A stretch of 64,000 nucleotides of DNA from Streptomyces sp. I6 (GTDB taxonomy: Bacteria > Actinomycetota > Actinomycetes > Streptomycetales > Streptomycetaceae), in assembly GCA_003725745.1 (NCBI GenBank), contig RHDP01000001.1:6737501-6801500 (forward strand), written 5' to 3'. Below are positions 29,638-36,614 of this stretch, piece after piece (position 1 is the first letter of the stretch; every line of letters starts with the position of its first letter). The position numbers and the translations under genes were made by a program. The notes under the pieces were generated by a model. That model did not search any database. It was not told the DNA's origin and saw nothing but the letters and a program-made list of their open reading frames with translations.

Positions 29638-30939
29638 ATGCCCCGGCTCCTGATCGGCAACCGGCCCAGCGACGACCTGGTGGGAACGTGGGGCAAGCCC
29701 GCCATGGGCTGGTGGGCCCAGCGCCTGCTCTGGTTCGTCCGCGACGGCGACGTCCTGGTACTGCCCGAGCCCCCGGACGAGGAGTTCCTGACCTACGTGA
29801 CCGATCTGACCGGTACGGACCGCACCGGTCTCACCCTGGTGATCCGGACGGCCGGGGACCGGCCCGGGGAGTGGCTGCTCGACCCGGGGCTGGCGGAGCG
29901 GACCAGGCAGGCCCTGGCCGGGCGGGCCGTCGAGGAGGTCTTCGCCCTCTGCCCCAACGAGGCGGTGGTCGAACTGGCCCGGGCGATCGGCGCGGAGGCC
30001 GCGGTGCCCGGCCACGCCTTCCTCGGCCAGGGCGGCGCCCTGATCGCCGACAGCAAGGCGGTGTTCCGCACGCTCGCCGCCGGCGCCGGGCTGCCCCTGC
30101 CCGACGGCGGGGTGTGCGCCAACCAGGAGAGCGCCTACCGCCTGATCACCCGGCTGCTGTCGGCGAGCCGGCCGGTGATCCTGAAGAAGGAGTTCCTCGC
30201 CGCCGGCAACGGCAACGAGGTCCTGACCCTCGCCGAGGGCGTCAAGGTGAACGGCGCCGGCCGCACGGTCCTCCTCGACGACCCCGGGGAAGCGGTCCGC
30301 GTCTACCTCAACGAACGCTGGGACTGGCTCACCGAGGGCCGCCGCCACCGGGTGGTCGTGGAGGAGTACCACCCCGGCAGCCGGGGCGTCTTCGCCGAAT
30401 TCGTGATCGGCGACGAGGACGTCGAACTCGGCGGCCAGGGGGAGATGGTGGCCGAACCGGTCGCCGACCACTCCTATCTGCCCGCGCCGGATCTGGCACC
30501 GGGCCAGGAGGCCGCGCTGATGGCCGGCGGCCGCAGGCTGTGCGAGGTGCTGCAGGCGATGGGCTACCGCGGCGTCCTCAGCGCCGACGCCATCATCACC
30601 GCCGAGGGCACCGGCCCGGCCGTCCTCTTCACCGAGTACAACGGACTGGTCACCGGGTCGACCCACGTCTACCACCTCGGCAAGCGGCTGGCCGGAGCGG
30701 ACTACGCCCGCGACCGCCTGCTGGCCGAGTACGTCTCCTGGCGCGTCCCCTCCTTCGCAGCGGCCCGCGCGCACCTCGACAGCGAGAAGATCGCCTGGGA
30801 CCCGGCCACACGCACCGGGGTCGTCTTGCTGAACTCCTGGCGGGACAACCCGGGTGTCGTCCCCTACTGCCTGATCGCCGAGGACGCCGAGGCCGCGCAG
30901 CGCCTGAGGGAGCGGCTCGAGGAGGCCCCCGGGCCCTGA
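29638..30939 (+). CDS. PGM1-type ATP-grasp peptide ligase, copy A
   Basis: 433 aa. It starts MPRLLIGNRPSDDL and has a pre-ATP-grasp domain (WWAQRLLWFVRDGDVLVLPE) and an ATP-grasp domain. Visible parts are the phosphate-binding RPVILKKEFLAAGNGNEVL, VVEEYHPGSRGVFAEFVIGD and the metal-binding end LFTEYNGLVTGSTHVYHLG. PGM1 of the pheganomycin cluster joins a phenylguanidinoacetic acid to the N-terminus of a ribosomal peptide; this protein and the paralog at 34839 share its layout. ATG at 29638 follows GAGGTGG. It is followed by a tiny peptide gene and a second ATP-grasp gene. Confidence 0.85.
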   Translation: MPRLLIGNRPSDDLVGTWGKPAMGWWAQRLLWFVRDGDVLVLPEPPDEEFLTYVTDLTGTDRTGLTLVIRTAGDRPGEWLLDPGLAERTRQALAGRAVEEVFALCPNEAVVELARAIGAEAAVPGHAFLGQGGALIADSKAVFRTLAAGAGLPLPDGGVCANQESAYRLITRLLSASRPVILKKEFLAAGNGNEVLTLAEGVKVNGAGRTVLLDDPGEAVRVYLNERWDWLTEGRRHRVVVEEYHPGSRGVFAEFVIGDEDVELGGQGEMVAEPVADHSYLPAPDLAPGQEAALMAGGRRLCEVLQAMGYRGVLSADAIITAEGTGPAVLFTEYNGLVTGSTHVYHLGKRLAGADYARDRLLAEYVSWRVPSFAAARAHLDSEKIAWDPATRTGVVLLNSWRDNPGVVPYCLIAEDAEAAQRLRERLEEAPGP

Positions 30940-31031
30940 GCCGCCGCCACCCCGCAGACCTGTCCGCGGCCGGGCCGATCCGCCCGCGGACCGGACACCA
31001 CACCGCCGCAGGAGAGAAGGGAGTGAACACC

Positions 31032-31109
31032 ATGCAGAAGGAGTTCGAGGACTTCATGCGCCAGTACGAGGCGTCCCGCGCGCGCCTCAACAAGAGCGAG
31101 TCCCAGTAG
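31032..31109 (+). CDS. 25-aa peptide, possible precursor or carrier peptide
   Basis: ATG at 31032 (or GTG at 31023, adding three residues) follows AGGAGAGAAGGGAG. The peptide begins MQKEFEDFMRQYEASR and ends with a Lys-Ser-Glu-Ser-Gln tail. It looks like a single charged amphipathic helix with a polar tail, as short leader or carrier peptides do. It lies between a PGM1-type ligase (98 bp upstream) and a graspetide-like ATP-grasp protein (148 bp downstream). It lacks the NVKD core of the other peptide in this cluster. Role is inference. Confidence 0.6.
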   Translation: MQKEFEDFMRQYEASRARLNKSESQ

Positions 31110-31257
31110 GGACCCGCGAGTCGGCCCCCGGCGGAGGCCCGGCGCCACCGGTTCCACCGGGGCGCCGGGCACTCCGGCCGGGCGCCGGGCCGTTCGCGGC
31201 GGGCCGCCCAGCGGGCGGCCCGCCGCGGCGGAGCACCCACCGACCACGGAGATCCCC

Positions 31258-32336
31258 ATGCCAGCGGCCCGGAACACGGACCCCTTCCTCCTCCAGGGCG
31301 AGCGCTTCGAGGACACCTTCCGGCAGCACGGCGTCGACTACCAGCGCCGTTTCCGCGCGCAGTTGCGCACCCTGCCCTCCGACGCCCCGAACCGGCCCTC
31401 GTCGTCTTCACCTGCGCCCACGACGCCGAGGTCGACCGCCTCTCCCTCGAACTGGGCCTGGGGGGCTACCCGCTGTACCGGATCGACGCCGACGACGTCG
31501 CGGACCGCTCCCTCGTCCTCGACCCGGACGCCGGCACGATGCGCATCGACGGCCTGCTCGTCCGGCCGGTCCTGCTCTGGATCAGGCACTTCCTCCCCAA
31601 CGCCATCGTCGTCGCCGGCTCCCCCCTCCTGCACCGCTACGTCCGGGACCAGTGGGCGGCCGTCCTGGAAGTCGTACGCGAGTGGCCCGCCTGCCATGTC
31701 AACCCGCCCGCGGCCCGCCGCGCCAGCCGCCTCGCCCAACTGCGCCAGGCCGCGGCACTGGGCGTGCGCGTGCCCGGGACGGTCCTCGCCAGCAGCGCCG
31801 AGGAGGCCGCGGCCGCCCTCGGCTGCCCACCGGCGGAACTGATCGCCAAGGCGGCCGGCGACCACTTCGTCCAGCCGGAACCGGCCCGCTTCACCGGTGT
31901 CTTCCCCCGCAGGGTGACCGCTCCGGCACCCGGCCCGGAGCCGGTCCCCCTGCTCTTCCAGCGCTATGTCCGGCACACGCACGAGGTGCGTGTCTTCACC
32001 GTCGGCGGGGAACTCTTCGCCTACGAGGTCCGCAAGGGGGACCCGAGGGACGTCTGGGCGGACCCGGGAGCCGTCTCGGTGGCTGCCGCCGAGGTACCCG
32101 CCTCCCTCGCCGCCCCGGTCACCGCCCTCCTGGAGCGCACCGGCCACACCTTCTCGGGCTTCGACTTCCTCCTCACACCGGACGGCAGCCCGGTCTTCCT
32201 GGAATGCAACGCCAACGGCGACTGGGCCTGGTTCGAACGCGGAGCCGGCGACGAGCGCGTCAGCCGGGCCGCCCTTCGCCACTTCGCCACCCATCCGGAC
32301 CTCGCTCCGACGGCAGCCGTCGGCTTCCGGGGCTGA
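31258..32336 (+). CDS. ATP-grasp protein of the RimK/graspetide-ligase type (one frameshift)
   Basis: About 359 aa after restoring one G near 31392 (SDAP|EPALVVFTCAHD). The N-terminal pre-ATP-grasp part is followed by LIAKAAGDHFVQP, the FQRYVRHTHEVRVFTVGGEL segment, SGFDFLLTPDGSPVFLECNA and NGDWAWFE. This order matches ATP-grasp enzymes that macrocyclise graspetides (MvdD/PsnB type) or ligate amino acids to carriers. The substrate may be the 25-aa peptide encoded upstream. ATG at 31258 has CGGAG upstream. Convergent with the rSAM gene. Confidence 0.75.
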
Positions 32337-32366
32337 GCGGCCCCCGGAACCGGCCGGCGGCCCCGG

Positions 32367-34364
32367 TCACCGGCCTGCCCCGCCGGCTCCCCCGCAAGCC
32401 CGGGCAGCCCGGACCGCAGCGGCAGGGCGAGGGAGAAATACCTGCCGCCCTCCTCCAGGCAGATGCCGTGCGCGACGCAGGACCCGAGGAACTCCTCCAC
32501 CTCGGCCCGTTCCACCTGCCCGAAGCCCTCGGCCCGCTCCACCGGCCCGAAGCCCTCGCCGCCGCCCCGCCCGGCCAGCTCCCGGTGGACGCGGGCGGCG
32601 CTGCGCGGGGTGTCGCCGCACAGCTCGTACGCCCGCGCCCGCCACCCGGCGAGAGTGGTCTTGCGGCGCAGCCCGCCCCGGGTGTCGTAGAGGGTGAGCC
32701 AGTCGGGCCCGCGCCGGTAGGCGAGGGCGGGACGGTCCGCCGAGGCCCAGGCGCGCCCCCACGCCTCCACCGCCTTGGCGAGCTCGGCGACGGCGTCCGG
32801 CGAGGCGACGTCCGGCGCCCGGTAGTCGAAGAAGTACGCGATCCGGCTGTGGTCCATCCCCGGGACCGGGAAGGCCAGCCGGTAGGCGGTCTTCGGCGTG
32901 ACCTCGCTCATCCCGAAGGAGGGGTCGGTGAAGTACGGGCTGAACCGCTCGAGCCAGATGCGTCCCACGCCGGCGGGCGGCTCCAGGTGGGTGAGCAGGG
33001 GCACGAGGGCGGCCTGGTCCGTGTAGTCCTCGTCGGTCTCTCCGGGGAATCCGGCGAGGAGGTTCCAGTCGACGCGGACGCCGTAGTAGTGGGCCCACTT
33101 GAGCAGGCGGATGTTGAGGAGCCGTGAGGACCCCTTGCGCATCAGAGCGAGGACATGGCTGCTGAGGCTCTCCAGCCCGGCTGGATCTTCCACACCCCGC
33201 CTCCGCCAGCAGCCGCACCTGGTCCCTGGTCAGGTTGGCCTTGACCTCGAAGAACAGGGCGGTGTCCCAGACGGACCCGCGCAGTCCGGCGCAGAAGGTG
33301 CCGAGGTACGCCATGTCGAGGATGTTGTCGACGGCGTCGACCGCCAGGACCCGGTGCCGGCGCATCAGCTCCTCCAGCTCGGACAGCGCCCGTGCGGGGG
33401 ACTTGGCCCTGTACTGCATGCCCAGGGCGTTGAGCCCGCAGAAGGTGCAGTGGTGCTTGGCGCCCCACCAGCAGCCCCGGGAGAACTCCACCAGCAGCCG
33501 CTGGGTGTTCCGGCCGATCACCCGGTCCCGGCCGAGGGCCTCCAGGGCGGTGAAGTAGTCGCGGTAGTCCGGCACCGGCAGCTGGTCCATGTCCCGGGTG
33601 CGGGTGCCGGGGACGGGCGTGGTCACCCGGCCGTCGGGGGTGCGGCCGCAGACACCCGGGATCCGGGCCGGATCGGCGCCCCGCGCCACCGCCGCCGCCA
33701 GCCGGGGGAGCGTCACATCGCCCTCGCCCACGACCACGTAGTCGATGAAGCCGAAATTCCTCAGGTACTCCGGCCCCATGTCCCCGTCGTAGTTCGCACC
33801 GCCGAATACGACGACGACTTCGGGACGCGCTTCCTTGAGGCGGCGTGCCAGAGCCAGGGCGGCGACGTTCTGGATGAACGTCGACGTGAACCCGACGATG
33901 TCGAGATCCGACCAGATACTGCGGGCGGCGAGTTCATCGATCCAGGAGGGCAGGCGGCGGCACCGCAGATCGGCCACGGCATCCCAGTCCAGGCCGGCCC
34001 CGGCGCACATCTCGGCCACCTCGGGAAAACGCCGGCGGTAATCCTCCACGTCCTCCGTCACCCCGAAGGCCGCCGTCCCGAAGAGCCATTCACCGAACAG
34101 GTGGACCCGTTCGGAAGGAGCTTCGGTGATGAGATCGTAGAGATCCGTTCCCAGCACGGCGGACAGCTCCAGATTCGGGTAGACGCTCCGCGCGTCGTGG
34201 CCGAAGGACCCCAGTGCGGCCTGGAGCAGGCCGCACTGGATCGACGGGGTGTCGGTGCGCGCCCAGGGCATGTTCACCAGCCCGATACGCAACGGCCTCG
34301 CCGGGACGCAGTCCGGCGGGAACAGGGGCTGGCCGACCAGTTTCAACACACCGCCGCCTGACAC
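32367..34364 (-). CDS. B12-binding radical SAM RiPP maturation protein (three frameshifts)
   Basis: About 666 aa. An N-terminal cobalamin-binding domain (PLRIGLVNMPWARTDTPSIQ, VVVFGGANYDGDMGPEYLRN, VVGEGDVTLPRL) precedes a radical SAM barrel. Its cluster motif is SRGCWWGAKHHCTFCGLNAL, with the CxxxxxxHCxFC spacing typical of RiPP maturation radical SAM protein 1 family members. These are usually methyltransferases. Three deletions are inferred: two near 33185-33200 and one in a G5 run near 32392. GTG at 34364 has GGAGG. It lies just downstream of the NVKD precursor gene on the same strand. Confidence 0.85.
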   Translation of the reverse strand: MSGGGVLKLVGQPLFPPDCVPARPLRIGLVNMPWARTDTPSIQCGLLQAALGSFGHDARSVYPNLELSAVLGTDLYDLITEAPSERVHLFGEWLFGTAAFGVTEDVEDYRRRFPEVAEMCAGAGLDWDAVADLRCRRLPSWIDELAARSIWSDLDIVGFTSTFIQNVAALALARRLKEARPEVVVVFGGANYDGDMGPEYLRNFGFIDYVVVGEGDVTLPRLAAAVARGADPARIPGVCGRTPDGRVTTPVPGTRTRDMDQLPVPDYRDYFTALEALGRDRVIGRNTQRLLVEFSRGCWWGAKHHCTFCGLNALGMQYRAKSPARALSELEELMRRHRVLAVDAVDNILDMAYLGTFCAGLRGSVWDTALFFEVKANLTRDQVRLLAEAGCGRSSRAGEPQQPCPRSDAQGVLTAPQHPPAQVGPLLRRPRRLEPPRRIPRRDRRGLHGPGRPRAPAHPPGAARRRGTHLARAVQPVLHRPLLRDERGHAEDRLPAGLPGPGDGPQPDRVLLRLPGAGRRLAGRRRRARQGGGGVGARLGLGGPSRPRLPARARLAHPLRHPGRAAPQDHSRRVAGAGVRAVRRHPAQRRPRPPGAGRAGRRRGLRAGGAGRGLRAGGTGRGGGVPRVLRRARHLPGGGRQVFLPRPAAAVRAARACGGAGGAGR

Positions 34365-34398
34365 GATTCCTCCATACGGTCCGCTGCGGCAGACCGGA

Positions 34399-34422
34399 CC
34401 CCTCCCCGGCGGGCGGGGAAGG
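34399..34422 (-). terminator. Hairpin between precursor gene and rSAM gene
   Basis: CCTCCCC (34401-34407) can pair with GGGGAAGG (34415-34422) with one bulge. It lies in the 90-bp gap after the precursor stop, where RiPP operons often have a partial terminator that keeps precursor mRNA in excess. Weak as structures go. Confidence 0.35.
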
Positions 34423-34454
34423 ACCCGGGGCGCGCGCTGGTGGGTTTCGCCGGC

Positions 34455-34568
34455 TCAGTCCTTGACGTTGCTGGTCGAAACGATGCCTGTGTCCTTCACA
34501 TTGCTGTCCGAGACGATCTCGGCGACATCGGCTTCCTCGATCTCGGTCCAGACGATTTCACGCTCCAT
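34455..34568 (-). CDS. Pheganomycin-type precursor peptide with two NVKD cores
   Basis: 37 aa, ATG at 34568 with GGAGGTGAACC upstream, TGA at 34455-34457. The acidic leader begins MEREIVWTEIEEAD. The C-terminal half reads SDSNVKDTGIVSTSNVKD, two copies of SNVKD with a spacer, the second copy ending at the stop codon. Pheganomycin precursors carry several NVKD-starting cores that become joined to a phenylguanidinoacetic acid by PGM1. All enzymes for that acid and two PGM1-type ligases are encoded around it. A protease freeing the Asn N-terminus is not identified here. Confidence 0.92.
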   Translation of the reverse strand: MEREIVWTEIEEADVAEIVSDSNVKDTGIVSTSNVKD

Positions 34569-34838
34569 GGTTCACCTCCCTCCTCATATCCGGACAGGGG
34601 ATTTTGCCGGTGAACGGTCATCGATGGTAGGAACCGCGCCCGGTGGCCAACAAGATGGCGATCCGGCCACCGGAGCACCGCCGCCGGGGTATCAGGCCGG
34701 TTTCCGCGGGACTTCCGGCACGGATGAGGCGCTCTTGACGCCCCTTCCGTCGCCTTTTCACAATTGGCCGGTCCAGCCGGACGAAGAGCCCTTCTCCGGC
34801 CGCCGGGAATTGCACCGCGACCACGGGAGTATTGCCGG
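34569..34838. promoter_or_regulatory. Divergent promoter region, precursor and ligase B
   Basis: 270 bp of lower GC than its surroundings (for example near 34585-34625 and 34740-34770) between the precursor gene (-) and the second ligase (+). No coding frame is supported. It should hold back-to-back promoters for the RiPP operon. Confidence 0.55.
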
Positions 34839-36145
34839 ATGCAGCGACTGCTCATCGGAAACGACTGGAGCGAAGAGCTGGAGGAGCCGGCCGGAAGCGG
34901 CTGGGCCGTGCAGCGCCTGCTGTGGTTCGCCCGCGACGGCGACGTCCTCGTCCTGCCCGTCCCGCCCGAGGAGGAGTTCCTCTCCTACGTCACCTCGCTG
35001 ACGGGCACCCGGCGCGACTCCCTGCACGTGGCCGTCCCGCCCCCTGGACGCACCGGCACCGGCGCGCTCACCGCGGACCGGCTCACCCACCCCGCCTTCA
35101 TCGCGGAACTGCGCGAGAGGACCGCCTGCCGACCCGTCGACGAGGTCTTCGCCCTCTGGCCCGACGCCGCCGTCGCCGCCGTCGCCGACGCCCTCGGCTG
35201 CCCCGGGGCCCTGGAGGGACACGGATTCCTCACCCAGAGCGGCGGACTGCTCGGCAGCAGCAAGGCCGTCTTCCGCGCCCTGGCGGCCGGCGTGGGCGCC
35301 CCCCTGCCGGACGGCGCGGTCTGCGCCGATCGGCGTCGCGCGCAGGAGCACGTCGCCCGCCTGCTGGACGGCGGCAGCCCGGTCATCCTCAAGCAGGACT
35401 ACGGATCGGGCAGCGACGGCAACGAGATCCTCAGCCGTACCGGGGCCGTGGACCTGCGCGGCGCACGGGACGTCCGAGTGCTCCCCGACCGCACGGCGGT
35501 CTCCGCGTACCTCGCCGAGCGCTGGGACTGGCTGACGGCCGGCGGCCGTGACCGGGTGGTGGTGGAGCGCTACCACCCCGGCAGCCGCGCCTACTTCGCC
35601 GAATTCTGGATCTCCGACGCCGGCGTCCGGCTCGGCGGCCACGGCGAGATGCAGTACCGCCCCTCCCCGACGCCCAGGTCATGCCCGCCCCGGACCTGAC
35701 CGCACGGCAGCTCGGCGCGCTGCTGGACGGCGGACAGCGCATCTCGGCCGGGCTGCGGGCGGTCGGCTACCGCGGGATCCTCAGCGCGGACGCCGTGGTC
35801 ACACCGGAAGGCGACGTCCTGTTCACCGAGTACAACGGCCGCGCCACCGGCTCCACCCACATCTACGAGATCGTCGGCAAGCGGGTCGTCGGACCGGGCT
35901 TCGGCACCGACCGCATCCTGCTGGAGCGGGTGTGGCCGAAGCACTGGCAGGTGCCCTCCTTCACCGCCGCCCTCACCAGGCTCCGCGACTCCGGCCACGC
36001 CTACGACCCGGAAACCCGCCGAGGCGCGATCATCCTGGCCGCGTACCACCCCGGCCGCAAGGGCGTCATGCTCTGCTTCGCCGACGACACCGTCGAAGCC
36101 GCCCTCCACCGCGAAGAACTGGTGGCCCGGCTGTTCACCCCCTGA
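34839..36145 (+). CDS. PGM1-type ATP-grasp peptide ligase, copy B (one frameshift)
   Basis: About 435 aa after restoring one base near 35668 (MQYRP|LPDAQVMPAPDL). It shares the layout of copy A at 29638: MQRLLIGNDWSEEL, AVQRLLWFARDGDVLVLPV, PVILKQDYGSGSDGNEILS, VVERYHPGSRAYFAEFWISD, LFTEYNGRATGSTHIYEIVG. ATG at 34839 has GGGAG ten nt upstream. It is divergent from the NVKD precursor gene, the closest ligase to it, and therefore the best candidate for coupling that peptide. It is the last gene of the cluster before a tRNA-like sequence. Confidence 0.85.
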
Positions 36146-36235
36146 CCGCGCCTCGGCCCACCGGGATGCGCGTGCGCACCTCCACGGAAAGGACGTCGAC
36201 CGCGTGTGCGACCGGTCGCTATGATCAGGGCCGGC

Positions 36236-36311
36236 AGGGCCGTAGCGCAGTGGTCGTCGCGCCCGAACGTCAAGTAGGAGGACGCCGGTTCGAATCCGGT
36301 CGGTCCTGCCA
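36236..36311 (+). tRNA. tRNA-Asp(GTC)-like gene with defective anticodon arm
   Basis: 76 nt in canonical numbering. Acceptor strands AGGGCCG (36236-36242) and CGGTCCT (36301-36307) form seven pairs, one G-T. T8 and A9 are present, the D-arm is GCGC/TCGC with an 8-nt loop, and the T-arm GCCGG-TTCGAAT-CCGGT is followed by G73 and an encoded CCA (36309-36311). The anticodon position reads GTC (36269-36271), but position 33 is C instead of the invariant T, and stem 27-31/39-43 has two mismatches. It is either a degenerate tRNA or a specialised tRNA-like RNA. Confidence 0.6.
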
Positions 36312-36374
36312 CCCCTGTTCCCTGTGGACGACGCCGAACGCCGGGCACCGGCGACACACACCGGTGGAGTGGTG

Positions 36375-36614
36375 ATGACGCAGCCGACCCCCGCGCACTG
36401 CCCCGCGGGCGAGCACCCCGGCAGCCCGCTCACCGCCCTCGCCCTCACCCCGCTCCCCGCCGGGCCGGACGCCGGCCTGCCGGCCCGCTCCGGTGAGGCG
36501 TTGGCGGCCGGTCCCCGTCGCCCCCGCGACGGCCGTTCCGGGGTGCGGCCGCGGCCCGTTGCGGGACCCGGCGCGCACCCCGCCCCGACTCCGGGAGCGG
36601 GTGCCCGCCGGTGA
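36375..36614 (+). CDS. Small Ala/Pro/Gly-rich protein upstream of ankyrin gene
   Basis: 79 aa from the ATG at 36375 (GGAG seven nt upstream), rich in Pro, Ala, Gly and Arg, with no domain. Its TGA overlaps the GTG start of the ankyrin gene, as in translationally coupled Streptomyces genes. Composition alone would not support it; the coupling and start site do, weakly. Confidence 0.4.
   Translation: MTQPTPAHCPAGEHPGSPLTALALTPLPAGPDAGLPARSGEALAAGPRRPRDGRSGVRPRPVAGPGAHPAPTPGAGARR

Noticed and set aside
17246-36145. Decayed, nonfunctional biosynthetic cluster
   Set aside because: Protein sequence stays conserved across every frame break, catalytic residues are intact, and breaks are almost all one-base losses in G/C runs. 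Sequence error explains this better than decay.
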